Part shown: positions 1 through 10,620 of the stretch, piece after piece
How the letters are laid out: each line of letters starts with the position of its first letter
Numbering within the stretch: position 1 is the first letter of the stretch
Translations under genes and position numbers: made by a program
The notes under the pieces: generated by a model
What the model was told of the DNA's origin: nothing
The model's database searches: none
What the model saw: only the letters and a program-made list of their open reading frames with translations
DNA from: Neckera pumila
Taxonomy: Eukaryota > Streptophyta > Bryopsida > Hypnales > Neckeraceae
Direction: 5' to 3'
Assembly: GCA_963969595.1 (NCBI GenBank)
Contig: OZ018409.1
Location: 37,213,282-37,277,281, forward strand
DNA: 64,000 nucleotides

Positions 1-445
1 ATGCCAAGTTTTCATTTGGATCTTAAACGTCTAGATGCGTACTTTTACGTTGAGTTTCTTAGTGACGACCGGTTGTGGTCTAGGTAATGAGAAGTAGTGC
101 CTTGTCATGAGAAATAACTTCTGAGGCATGGGAGTGGTATGGATGTCACTATCTTGCATTCATTTCCTTTCAATTTCATTCATTCAATGGAGTGCATAAC
201 CTTCAAGAGCCGGCAGGGTCGAGAAGGTTTCGGACTCCATGCCGAGTTTTTTCATTGAATTTTTAACGTCCAGATTATGTACTTCTAGGTTGAGATTCTT
301 AGGACTCACATTGTAGAACGATCATGGTCTAGGTAACACGAAAGTAGAGCCTTGTTATGGTCTAGGTTTGTGTGTAAGTAGAGCTTTGTTATGAGGAATA
401 TCTTGTGAGCTATGGGAGTGGTATGGATGTCATTTTCATAATGAG
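1..445. repeat. Diverged tandem direct repeat, two copies
   Basis: Positions 1-160 and about 239-445 share a common order of words (atgccaagtttt / atgccgagtttt, a shared tggtctaggtaa, gagccttgt / gtgccttgt, tgggagtggtatggatgtca), giving a direct duplication with a period near 240 bp. The second copy has an internal re-duplication of the ggtctaggt segment. No coding sense was found on either strand. From 446 to 894 I see no gene or repeat I can name. Confidence 0.55.
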
Positions 446-894
446 GTTGTATTGTCATGTCACTGAACATAACCTCAATGGTTAAAAGTTGTTCAATCAT
501 ACTCAAACCAGGATCTCAAAAGGACACCGTAATTATGTTTTCTTTGGTTGAGGAGGGGCTTATAACCTATAACTTTGCGGTTAATGTGATGAACCAAAAA
601 GTTCTAAGGCATTCTTGATTCAAGGTTACAAGTTAGCGTTATGCCCTATGACCTTCTTGAGCCTGCACCTCCTTACTATTGAAGATTTTCTAATCCATAA
701 CACTAAAGGAAAAGAGGATTATGAGATGTAGTCGTGTAGAGTGGTTATGTCCTCTGTAGAAATGGGATCCATTTAGCATTACTTCTTACTTCGGACCAAC
801 CAATGAGTGAGTGACGCAGCTACCTTGAGACATACCATTGTGAATTGGATTATCTGTGACGGCCAAGTGGCTTCAGAAGGTTATCGGGCACAAT

Positions 895-983
895 TGCGAT
901 CAACCAAGAGGTTCTTATCTAGATGTTCACGTCTGAATGAAACAGACGTGAACATCTAGATGAGAACCTCTTGGTAGATCGCA
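895..983. repeat. Near-perfect inverted repeat (hairpin)
   Basis: Two 41-nt arms, 895-935 and 943-983, pair with 39 of 41 positions matched and are separated by a 7-nt loop (aatgaaa). The structure lies upstream of the TLP18.3 terminal exon, probably in an intron of that gene. It could be a small fold-back element or a precursor-like hairpin; nothing else marks it as a microRNA. Confidence 0.8.
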
Positions 984-1067
984 GGACTCAATTGAGTTTC
1001 TGACTTACTTCCACCTTCTAAGGAACCAACCAACCAAAAAGAGAGTGACACAATCGCCTTGGTAATC

Positions 1068-1256
1068 AGACTTGGCATCAGAGTGCATTTCATGAGACTT
1101 GGTTTCATGTTGCATTGCTTGAGACTTGGCATCGGAGTGCATTTCATGAGACTTGGTTTCATGTTACATTGCTTGAGACTTGGCATTGGAGTGCATTGCA
1201 TGAGACTTGGTTTCATGTTGCATTGCGTGAGACTTGGCATTACAATGCATCGCATG
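1068..1256. repeat. 54-bp minisatellite (two 27-bp half units)
   Basis: The phrase agacttggcat recurs at about 1068, 1122, 1176 and 1230, an exact 54-bp period; each unit is two related 27-bp halves that both start with agacttgg. Because 54 is a multiple of three, both strands show open frames across it (an 18-residue repeat containing MRLGFMLHC), but these are by-products of the repeat. It ends about 30 bp before the TLP18.3 exon, so it probably sits in that gene's last intron. Confidence 0.85.
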
Positions 1257-1285
1257 CTCTGATTTGATGCCTATCTTGTGCATAG

Positions 1286-1693
1286 ATCCTTGAGAAATGG
1301 TACCCAACGCTGGAGGAAGGGAACAACAAGGGCATACTCCTCCTGGTGACCACCCAGAAGGAAGGGGCTGTAACTGGAGGGCCAGCATTCACAAAAGCCG
1401 TGGGCGACCAGATCCTGGAAGCCGTGACGGCCGAGAATTTGCCTGTGCTGGCCACGGACGAGAAGTACAACGAAGCCATCTACAGCACGACCAAGCGTCT
1501 GGTGGCCGCCATTGACGGCCTGGAGGATCCCGGCGGTCCCACGTTCAAGGAGAACAAGCGGGAGTCCAACTTCAAGAGCAAGGAAGAGACGGAGTCGAAG
1601 CGAGGCCAGTTCAGTCTCGTTGTAGGAGGGTTGCTTGTCATCGCTTTTGTTGTGCCCATGGCACAGTACTATGCTTACGTCTCCAAGAAGTAG
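1286..1693 (+). CDS. TLP18.3: TLP18.3 thylakoid lumen acid phosphatase, terminal exon (partial)
   Basis: The frame reads ILEKWYPTLEEGNNKG, then TGGPAF, ENLPVLATDEKYNEA, KRLVAAIDG, DPGGPT, KRESNF and RGQFSLVVGGLLVIAFVVPM, ending YAYVSKK and a stop at 1691-1693. This is the C-terminal half of the plant TLP18.3 family: the end of the TPM phosphatase domain followed by one C-terminal membrane helix (about 17 residues, 1615-1665). In the family the protein sits at the thylakoid membrane facing the lumen and helps photosystem II repair; that role is known from other plants. The frame is open back to a TAG at 1283-1285 that forms a good splice acceptor (tgcatag), so the exon very likely starts at 1286. 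The exons for the transit peptide and the first half of the TPM domain were not found in the first 1285 bases and presumably lie upstream. The exon is intact and GC-rich. Confidence 0.9.
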   Translation: MLEKWYPTLEEGNNKGILLLVTTQKEGAVTGGPAFTKAVGDQILEAVTAENLPVLATDEKYNEAIYSTTKRLVAAIDGLEDPGGPTFKENKRESNFKSKEETESKRGQFSLVVGGLLVIAFVVPMAQYYAYVSKK

Positions 1694-2050
1694 AGAGCTC
1701 TGTAGCTTGTAGACTATTGTGGGGTGGAATTTTCATATCCTTTGTATCATCGCTGTTAAATTTTTTTGCTCTCCTATCCTCTGTGATGCTGCTAACTGTC
1801 GTTGGAACACTTGAACAACGTTGGAAGGTCTCTTCTTGTAGTTCCTTCTTTATTCTTGGGATTTCTTTAATCTAATGACAAGGAGTGGCTAAGAGTCTAA
1901 GCACAAGCTGTTTAGTAGTGAGTAGAGGATTTTTTGGGCGTCTGTTTCGGGGTTTGGAAGGGATCCTCGTATTGTTCACACATGGTATGCTTGCAGCTCT
2001 GGTAGCTCATTGATTTTGGTGTTGTGCATAAGTGGGCCTTTAAGGGGAGA
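1694..2050 (+). other. Probable 3' UTR and downstream flank of TLP18.3
   Basis: The sequence after the stop is T-rich (cctttgtatcatcgctgtt, tctccta, ctgttg), as is usual for plant 3' ends. No further coding sequence is seen. At 2051-2160 a small block has inverted ends (taaggtagga / tcctacctta) with the word ccataaatgg/ccatttatgg repeated inside, possibly a tiny MITE. Confidence 0.4.
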
Positions 2051-2167
2051 CTAAGGTAGGAATACCATAAATGGTATCAATGTGCCCGTCCATAAATGGT
2101 TTCAGTGTACTTGCTCTTGTCATTTATGGACTTGCATCAGTTACAGTAATCCTACCTTACATGTTCC

Positions 2168-3103
2168 TTAACCCCTAAAGGCCCAAGGCCTTTTTTCTGC
2201 CAAGAAACACCCAAAACTGCCATTTTTTTAGCAAAGAGTGAAAAAAATTAAAAATATATATATTTTTCACATCTAACCATAGGATCTTGCACCTAACTAG
2301 TATAAGAATGTGTGGAAAAAATTTCAGAATTTTTGACCACACAGATTGCAAGATATCTACGTTCAAGGTGAAAAAAACAAGTTTTTCAGCACATTGTGGG
2401 ATTGGACTTTTTGACTTTGAACATTTTTAACCTAAAACTTTTGCACTACAGAGTTTTGAGCTTTAAATGCTTATAGTGGAGAATTCAGTTGACAATCTAC
2501 CAAAAAAAAAGAATTCAAAAAAACTTAATTTTCATTATTAAAAAAAATGTTAAGTAGAAGTAGGTATGAAATAGAAGGAAAATCTAAAATAATCATATAT
2601 TTTAGATGGAATTAAAATGCACTAATCCCAATGGTGAGATTGTTCTAGCAAGTAAACTAAACCATGCCAAAAAATAAAGTTTGAAAAATCTGAAAAATTG
2701 CATTCAGAAATGAGTCCTACAAGTTATTTTTTCAAAAAGATGCTCTAATTGCCCAAAAAACAAGAATGTCCATAACTTTCTCATAACAAATCCAAATGAA
2801 ATGAATCAAAGCTTTTAAGATAGACAAAAATATAATCTATGAGAGGAAAAATACGAAGAAAAAAAAAAAAAAATGCAAATTGTTTTGTTGCCTGAACTGC
2901 CCCTTGTCCCCTGTTTTGAACTTATTTGGTCATAACTTTTTTTATCAGGCACCGATTGTGAAAAAAACTATATTCCCACGAAGCTAGTCAACTTTTCTAC
3001 CTCCAAACAAATTTCAAAAAATCAAGAGAAAAATTTCAGCCCGTAGGTACTTGCCCGAAAACGCATTTGTCCCCTAAAGGGACAACGGGCTTTTAGGGGT
3101 TAA
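2168..3103 (+). mobile_element. TTAA-flanked non-autonomous element, subfamily A
   Basis: Begins TTAACCCCTAAAGGCCCAAG and ends GGGCTTTTAGGGGTTAA, so the termini are inverted repeats that include a TTAA on each side. Length is 936 bp, nearly the same as the copies at 5106, 11920 and 56008. The inside is AT-rich and has no coding frame. A short inner palindrome, gtcccctaaagggac, lies about 20 bp from the right end. Shared inner landmarks with other subfamily A copies include ccataactttctcat, caatggtgagattgtt and a tail reading gcccgtagg. The TTAA and CCC start suggest a piggyBac-like mobiliser; this is inference. Confidence 0.8.
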
Positions 3104-3159
3104 TGTCCCATGAACTTCTTATAATTCTCAAAACTCTAGCTTAATCTAGGGTCAAGAAA

Positions 3160-4078
3160 CTTAATCCCATTGTCTACTCAGAGAACAAAATGAACTTCGG
3201 GTAGACTCCTATGGGCTAAATTTTCTTCTTGATTTTTTGAAACTTTTTTGAGGTTAGGAAAACACATCAACTTTTTAGAAATATGTTTTCTATTTCAATT
3301 GGTGCCCATAAGCAAAAGTTATACCATCTTAAGCTTATAATGGCATTTGTTGGGAAGCACAAAAAAATTACAGAAGGTCAAAATAAAATTTTCAAAATTA
3401 TTTTGTACAATTTTTTTTTTTATATGGGAAATTTTGGTTCATTCAATTAGGACTAGTGATGAGAAAGTTATGGGCAATCTTGTTTTGGAGACGATCTAAG
3501 TATCTTCTTTAAAAAATACAGAGTAACTTCTAGGATTCAATTTTGAATGCAATTTCCACAATTTTTCAAAAAAGATTGTTTGACATGGTCAAGGTTTGCT
3601 TGCCTGAACAATCTCACCATTGGCATCATTGTGTTTTAATTCCGCCTTAGAGTTATTAACAGTTTAGTTTTTTGTTCAATCTTGGACCTATTTCTAATTA
3701 ATAATTTCTGAAAGAATCAAAATCAAATATGTTTGCTTTGAATTTATTTCCTAGACTTTCAATTGAATTTTCCAACATAATTTTTTATAATTTAGCATGA
3801 GTTGTGCAAAAATTTTAAGCTAAGAAGATTTTAAGCTAAGCCTTTGAAAATGTTGGTAGGCAAGGTGCAAAAGATGGTTTCTTCACTTCAAATGCAAATA
3901 TCTTGCAATCCACATGGTCAAAGTTTCTGAAATTTCTTCCACACATTTTTATCCTAGTCTAGTGCAAGGTCCTACAATTAGACATGCAAAAATAATAATT
4001 TCTAAGTTTTTTGCACTTTGCAATGGCAGCTTTGAGTGAAATATGATGAAAAAATGGCCTTAGGACATTAGGGGTTAA
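3160..4078 (-). mobile_element. TTAA element, subfamily A, inverted decayed copy
   Basis: Reads as the reverse complement of the 2168-3103 copy: the cataacttt, caatctcaccattgg and gtcctacaa landmarks appear in opposite order and strand. It ends ...gacattaggggttaa, the complement of the TTAACCCCTAA start. The other end is degraded (ttaatcccattgtct near 3160). With its neighbour it makes a head-to-head pair separated by about 57 bp. No coding frame. Confidence 0.65.
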
Positions 4079-5105
4079 TTCCAAACGATGTTGACATCAT
4101 CAGTTTTCATACTTGAAATCCCGTGTGGGATCTTCCGAGTTGCTGGTCTCACAAACTCATTACTTTAGAATCGTAAGGTGAGCTATGGCTTTGTTTTGGG
4201 CAACGTGGAAAGTCATCATTCATCAAAATGACACACATGAACATGAAATCATCAAAAATTACAAGAGAAAGAATGTGGCTTGCAGGAACTTCCGAGTACA
4301 ATTTTGTCACTTGTGCCACTAAGTTAGCTCTTGTAGCAAATCATGGAAAAAATTTCAACTCAATGTGTCCTAGGTCTATCAAAAGAGTTGAGGGTAGGCT
4401 CTGACTTGGCGATTTCTCAAATCAGACAAGCCTTCAAGCAGAATTGCGTTTGGAATCTTCTGCGGGTTACCAAAGATCCTTTACGCCCTCTTGTACTGCA
4501 CACATACGGTAGAGGTACCTATAACGGATAACTCAAGGATATGGGGATTCGTTGAGAAATTGAGCTCAATGTGTACAAAAATAAGGACGAGGAAGCATGA
4601 AAAAAAATAAATAAAAAAAAATTCTTTGAGAATGAATATTTTATTCAATATAAATGTGGATTTTTCATTTGGACCCATCCATGTCTCATAGGTTCACCTC
4701 AAACAGCTAGCTTTAGAATGTGTTCCTAATCAAGTGTGAGCAAATCAATATTTTCCAATCAACAATTGTGCTATCCATTATACAGCAACCCACTGTATCA
4801 TTACAGGGGCTGTCCGTTATAGGTCGGTATCTCTACCTTATTCTAAATATCCTTATGAATCTCTGCTACAGTCTACAGTCCACACTGACTCGTTCAATTG
4901 GGCAGTGCCCACATGTCAAATTCTGACCTACTGAGCATGAAGACCGTTGCACTGTCCCGAGAACAATGTGATGCGAGAGGGTTGCGAATTACACACAGAT
5001 CCGTGGTTTAAAATAATTCTCAGGAACTAATTTCATGGATAAGCAGTGTGGCTAAAGCATATCTTACACCCCACCTAGAAAGTTGGACCAATCCTCACCC
5101 TAATC
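4079..5105. other. No gene recognised
   Basis: Mixed-composition sequence with short open frames (at most 68 codons) on both strands that carry no recognisable motif. I see no repeat family member here and cannot assign a function. Confidence 0.4.
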
Positions 5106-6036
5106 TTAACCCCTAAAGGACCAACATGCGTTTTTTGGCCGTATAGAAATTTTGGGCAGGTACCTGTAACTAGAGATATCCATATTTGAGGCTGAAATTT
5201 TAATAGAAGGTGGGGGCGAGGAATATCTCCATGTATACCAAGTTTCATGACATTTCGAAATACGAGTCAAAAGTTGTGACCTAATATGTTGCTTTTTTTC
5301 GTAACTGGGCAGTTTGGGCAGATCAGAAAAAATCATTTTTTCCGGAATTTTTTTTTTGAAATTGGTTCTCTACATATATATATACTCAAAAAGCTTTGAG
5401 TCATTCCATTTCACTCAATGAGTCAAAAGTTATGAGGGTTTTTGGTTTGCGGGCAGTTATGGATTGTCTACTCTAAAAAAAACTTTAAAGTCGTTTATTT
5501 AACTCAATTTTCAATATTTTTGGAAAAAAAAAAATCCTAGGATGTAAATTGATTATTACAACATTACAACCATTGGGATTGGTATTTTTAAATTCCATGA
5601 TTAAAATTTTAACAATTTAGTATTTTGAATCATTTTCTACTTCTTTCTACTTACTATTTTTTTCCTATATGTAGTACAATTCCAAATGATGTGAAATTTT
5701 TCAAGCATATAGCCAACTTGTTTAGGAAACTGAATTCAAAGAAGCACCACCTTTATAGGCATTTTTTCGTTGAAAAGTGAGCTTGCAAAGTGCAGCTGCC
5801 CGGTTTTTCGCAGGATTGAAAAAATGGTTTTCAAGACTTTGAATGCTTATATCTTATGATCCACACGGCGGAATTTTCTGAAATTTTTACCACATGTTTT
5901 CAAAATATCATACTACAAGATCCTACGGTTACATGTGTCAAAAATTGTTTTTTTCCAAAAATTTGGTAGTTGTATTAGAAATGGCAGTTTTGGAGCGTTT
6001 TTGGTGAGAACATAGTCATGAAACTTTAGGGGTTAA
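5106..6036 (+). mobile_element. TTAA element, subfamily B
   Basis: Starts TTAACCCCTAAAGGACCAAC and ends ATGAAACTTTAGGGGTTAA; 931 bp. It is a close relative of the 11920-12856 copy along its whole length (both have ccaacatgcg/tcaacatgcg followed by tttttggc near the start, an aaaagttat block, and tttttggt before the right end). No coding frame of note. Terminal inverted repeat is TTAACCCCTAAAG. Confidence 0.85.
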
Positions 6037-6385
6037 TCTAATTGTCTCGAGTATTATCTTCACAAACATATCATCTCAACAATTCAAACTGACTCTCATT
6101 CATTCAAGGCTTGAAGGTATTAGCTAAACAATGTTATGTAAGAAATGATCTCTATAATCCCTGGAATTAATCTCGGGAAACAAGCAGCAAAAGATGAAAC
6201 AAGAGCACATCTCGAGGCAAAATTAGGTTCAAACAAATAAATGCAGCACTAAGCTGAATCTGTTGATCAAGTTTTTTCAATATATAACAGAGAGCATGAA
6301 TAAGCTAGTGACTAGATTTTTCATGCGAGCCTAACCTCCTAGAAAAGAAAGAAAAATGTGCTTCCATTTCGAAGCCAGTGTCCGT
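6037..6385. other. 3' flank of the PGM-like gene
   Basis: No gene or repeat recognised. This is the downstream side of the minus-strand gene at 6386-7360. There is no oligo-A tract or direct repeat next to the stop codon, so there is no sign that the gene is a reverse-transcribed copy. Confidence 0.4.
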
Positions 6386-7360
6386 CTAGAGCATTCCATT
6401 TACAAATTGCGGTGATTTCGCTCCCGTCGCTTCTTGCGCTTCCGTTTTGAGGCTGTCTGCATGCGGCACTCCCTTGCTTTCTTCCGCCTCGATTTGTCTG
6501 ACGGGCACATCCTTCGAATGGTCATGCCAATGCAATCCTCCTGCGAAGTCCGTGCTCCCCACAGGACGGGGCCCCGAAGCCATGCGATCGGAAATCACCA
6601 CCGACCGCATCTCGCAGTTCCGGAACCCTTGCTGAATCTCCGTGCGCACGACGTTGGAGCAGTCGGACCCAAACAAATGGCACAAGTGGAAAATGAAGCT
6701 GCTGTGGGAGACGACCGCAATTCGCGACTCCGGGCGGTCGAGCAACCACCGCACGAATCTCCGCCCGCGAAAGAAAATCTCCTGTGCACTCTCGCGCTCT
6801 GTTTCTTTCCACCAAGTATCCTCGTCGGTCGCGACTTGGCTGAAATCCACCATCGGGAACCGGTCCTTGTAAAAAGTGATGCTGGAGCGGCGGTCGCACG
6901 GGTGCACGCCGCTCTGCTCCCGGCACCACTCGTTCGCAATGAATTTCAAACCCTTGGGCGCCGCGATGGCCGCGTGCGGTGCTTTCCCCAACCCGTCCAC
7001 CATCAAAGGCTCCTCACCTCCTTCCGGCAATCCACCCCCGCCCCATACTCCGGCCGCGGTTTGCAATGTGCGCAACAAAGGCGACACCACGACGAGCTCC
7101 ACTTGCGCCTTGATCCCCGTCGCGCCAAGGTGCGCGTGGAGCGCTTCCGATTGCTGCCAACCGAGGTCGGTCAGGGACGCGTCGTGATATTCCATGGACA
7201 AGTAATTCTTGTGGTCGATCTCGCCTGCGACGTTGTGGAAACCTTGCCCATGGCGAACGATGTGAATCACCTTGCTACGGTGCAAAGGGAACAAGGAGAC
7301 CGCGAAAGATTCCTGGGAAGATGGGGATGCTTGATCGGCGACTGCCACTGCCGGCGCCAT
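6386..7360 (-). CDS. Phosphoglycerate-mutase-like protein (histidine phosphatase family)
   Basis: A 324-residue intronless frame. After a 25-residue variable leader comes the signature IHIVRHGQGFHN with the catalytic RHG at residues 36-38 (His37 the phospho-acceptor). Then follow SLTDLGWQQ, the phosphate-binding Arg of SPLLRT (about residue 97), the acid/base Glu of EWCREQSG (about 148), and the second catalytic His in AVVSHSSFIFHL (about 219). This order is that of the plant phosphoglycerate mutase-like proteins, which belong to the branch-1 histidine phosphatases. Their substrate is poorly defined and glycolytic mutase activity should not be assumed. The tail after about residue 260 is low in conservation and probably flexible. 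The ATG at 7360-7358 is chosen; an in-frame GTG lies 12 bp upstream but plants start at ATG. The gene is much more GC-rich than its surroundings. Frames on the opposite strand (up to 309 codons) are shadows. Confidence 0.88.
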   Translation of the reverse strand: MAPAVAVADQASPSSQESFAVSLFPLHRSKVIHIVRHGQGFHNVAGEIDHKNYLSMEYHDASLTDLGWQQSEALHAHLGATGIKAQVELVVVSPLLRTLQTAAGVWGGGGLPEGGEEPLMVDGLGKAPHAAIAAPKGLKFIANEWCREQSGVHPCDRRSSITFYKDRFPMVDFSQVATDEDTWWKETERESAQEIFFRGRRFVRWLLDRPESRIAVVSHSSFIFHLCHLFGSDCSNVVRTEIQQGFRNCEMRSVVISDRMASGPRPVGSTDFAGGLHWHDHSKDVPVRQIEAEESKGVPHADSLKTEAQEATGAKSPQFVNGML

Positions 7361-7734
7361 TGATTCTACCACTGTAATGCCGCTGCTCCTTGCAATTCCG
7401 AGCAGCAGAGTTTAGTCTAAGGAGACTCTATCAATTTCGACAAATTCGCGGGATAACCTAAATGCAAATCGCACGACAATTGTACATGTAAGAGCGGATT
7501 GTGGCACTTGCGGCACTTGCGGCCGAAGCTTGTCACGGAATCCGGAAGGAGCAAACGAAAGGGAGAGACGACAACGACGACGGAGTTATACGGGTATACT
7601 GGTGCCTAACTGGGAATAACGGGTGTCTAACGGGTATCTGTCAGTGGAAAATGGGTGGATATGGTTTGTGCAAATAGACGGATGTCAATATCAATCAGAA
7701 TTGGGTTAGACTCAGGTAATTTACTCCTGCATGA
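7361..7734. promoter_or_regulatory. Probable 5' flank/promoter of the PGM-like gene
   Basis: Sequence upstream of the minus-strand start codon, GC-rich for the first 100 bp then AT-rich. I see no clear TATA box at the expected distance. There is a direct repeat of gtgcctaactggg / cgggtgtctaacggg with cgggta words at 7588-7640. Confidence 0.35.
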
Positions 7735-8220
7735 GTTACAGTGGAATGAAAATGATGAAAATATGTAAAATGCACATCTCTTATATAGTTAGGCCCCTTC
7801 AAAGTAAAGTAAAAGATTCTTTGAACTGAAAATAAAGCAAAAGATAAAGCAAAAGATAAAGTAAAAGAAGAAGACACAAAGTAAATGATTAAGTAAAAGC
7901 CTTGTCTTTCCAAATTAAGTGATATCTAAAGTGGCAAAGCAAAATATCAAGTAAATGAAAAAGTCTAGTTTGCCAAGTTTTCAAATCTAATTGAAATGAA
8001 ACAATGGAAATATCTAAAATGCACATGTAATTTATAGTAGGCCCTTTTAAAGTATAATAGAATAAAAGAGTCGTTGAACTGATGATAAAGTAAAAGATCA
8101 AGTAAAAGAAGAAGAACCCAAAGTAAAGGATTAAGTAAAAGCCTTGCCTTTCCAAATTAAGTGAAATCTAAAGTGGCAAAGCAAAAGATCAAATAAATAA
8201 AAAAAAGTCTAGCATACCAA
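7735..8220. repeat. Tandem repeat, 2 copies of about 242 bp
   Basis: Two copies of a 242-bp unit, offset for example by ccttgtctttccaaattaag at about 7899 and ccttgcctttccaaattaag at about 8142. Both contain aaaatgcacat, a ttatag/taggccc stretch and runs of agtaaaag. The minus-strand frames here (72 and 88 codons, both starting MERQGFYLI) are duplicated only because the DNA is; no function is inferred. Confidence 0.85.
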
Positions 8221-9719
8221 GTATTTGAGCCAATGATTAACTTTATAAATACTTCTAATAATAGAATTCTTTAGAAGCTCAATTTTTCTTCCTATGAATA
8301 ATCAAAAAGTTGAAAACAACAAATTATAGTATTTCTTTTCATTAAAGGCTTCCTCACCATGAAAAGGGCCTATTAGGAGGTACTTAAAAATTTGTCACTT
8401 TGTATGTTTCCATTAATGGACGAACTAATGAAATTTCTTGAAGGAATGTAATATTTAAAGGACGCTGTAAGCCCTATTGGCATTTTGAAAGTTACAACTT
8501 GAATTTTCACATGTTTGATAATTAGATTTAAGTATTTTTAAGCTAATTAAAAAACGTAGTTCCAGTCATCTAATTTTAATTCCATTTGAATTTTTTTCAA
8601 AATTCTTAAAATTGTAATTTTTGTGACACTTTAAAGATGGCATCTTGCCAAAACTCAAATACACCACTTTTGAACTTTTTTTTTATCAAGTTTCCTTTGG
8701 AGTAAGTCCAAGGAATACATCAATCACACCATGATGTACTAAGATGTTTTTCCATTATTATTTTTATTATTATTTTTTAAAATATGTATTATTAAATAAT
8801 TTTTGAATTTCTTTAATCATTTTTACAAAGAAAATATTTTAAAATATAGTATATAATTCAATTTGATGTTTAGTTATAAAAAAATTAAATTAAACTTTAG
8901 AAATACATTACTACACGTAAAAATTATCAAAATTTTACGGAGTACAATATATGTTCATGTAGAAATCTAATGAAGTTTGACCAAGCTTGGACATTAAATA
9001 TCTTTGAAGGATTAAGAGAGAGGAAATTTTATACCTTCTATAGTCATCAAATCCATTTGGATTTTTTTGAAAAACTAAAGTTATAATAAATCTTTGAAAT
9101 TAAAGTAAAAAAATTGTAATCAAGTACAAAAAGGCTTTCAAAATTTGAAGTTTTCACCATAGGTGTATGCTAAAAGTCACACACATATGTGTGAACCAAA
9201 TGGTTGCATCATTTAAAATTAGAAAACTACATAACCTGAGGTTATTGCAATAAATTATTTAACTTCAGATATTTATTCAAATTTTCAAAGTAGTGTAGAA
9301 CCTAGACTTGATAAACTTCACTAAATTTACGCAATTGGGCTCAAGTATACCTAAGATCATTTTGATGGCAAAGTTTTAATAAAAGCAAAGAATTAGAAGT
9401 TGTCAAAATATACTACAAATTGATTTGTGATTTAAGCTTCTTATATAGGAAAGTCAATAAATAATACTAGAAAGAAGAAATTCAAAATACCATCTATTGC
9501 AAATAACTTCTAAAAAATATAGATGAAAAAATCTACAAAGCTTCTTGAAGTCATCCATTAGTACATTTTGGCCTTAGGATTGTTTTGATCTTGTTGTTTT
9601 AAGGACCAATATAATAGTCGTAAATCTATTCTACAAAGATTATTACACATTAAAATTATAAAATGATTAATTTTATATAAATGTTAAAAAATATAAACCT
9701 TTAGAAAACACTAACCTCT
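8221..9719. other. AT-rich, no gene recognised
   Basis: Very AT-rich DNA without an open frame over 60 codons. No tandem or inverted repeat stands out and no element ends were found. Confidence 0.4.
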
Positions 9720-10620
9720 ACCTTTAGGATTCAATTTCACCACTAAGGGACTAATTAAAAAGCCCACTTTGGAGATTTTGAAAACTTAAGCAAGCTCTAT
9801 TGATTTCATTATTTGGAATTTATGAATGAAACCTTTATTGTAAATGCTAATCAAAGTATTCTAATCTCTATATCAAGTTATTCCAATAAATATTGCAAAG
9901 TCATGAGTTTTGTATATTTCACTGTTAAATCAGAGGGTTAAATATACATTCTAAAAAAGATTGATCATTTCTATTTGGTTATTTAGATTGATACCTACAC
10001 AAGAACATTTGAACATTCCATTTCAAATATTGAGATGATATTTTCTTGAAGAGTTTAATTTTGTGGCAATGATGGAAGAAAAACCTATAAAATTATTTTT
10101 TGAACTCAATTTTGAAAGCTTCCAAATAAGAATGAAAACATAAGGCATGTAGTGCTCATCCAAAAATCTCACCATTATGATTTACAATTTTCAATCTCTT
10201 GTCAAAGTGAATTTGAGATTTAAGTTTTTCTTTCACCTAAAACTATCCTCTACTTCATTTTTTTTTAATGAATACAAAAGTTTTTGTGGTTAAATTTTTT
10301 TTCAAATATTTTCAACTCATTTTCCAAGCTATTGACTAACATGCTGTTAGTTTTGAAAGACAAAACTTCATGTATGGGAAGGACTAGAAATGCCTACTTT
10401 TTAAAGTAGACACATTGAACTTGCAATGCCGGTGGAGATTTTCACTCTAAAATTTATGAAGGTGTACAAGTCAATTTAATACAAATCAATTTAATATTCC
10501 AACAATTGAGTTTGTAAAAACTCTAATATAAATGACGATTTGAGCCTTGCTCTGTATACAAGTATTTTGAAGCACTTTTGGGCATCAACATTGCATATAT
10601 ATATATATATATTTATTGAA
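9720..10620 (+). mobile_element. Decayed TTAA-family element, subfamily C
   Basis: The block from cctttaggattcaattt through aaaaagcccactttggag and on to gagccttgctctg, attttgaagcacttttgggc parallels the copy at 13302-14223 base block by base block. The right terminus is lost: the family end is replaced by a (TA)n microsatellite at about 10596-10612. No coding frame. Confidence 0.55.

Noticed and set aside
956..1262. Open frames on both strands with an 18-residue repeat
   Set aside because: By-product of a 54-bp minisatellite; no start context or outside conservation.
6434..7363. 309-codon plus-strand frame opposite the PGM-like gene
   Set aside because: It is the antisense shadow of a GC-rich gene with recognised catalytic motifs and shows no motif of its own.
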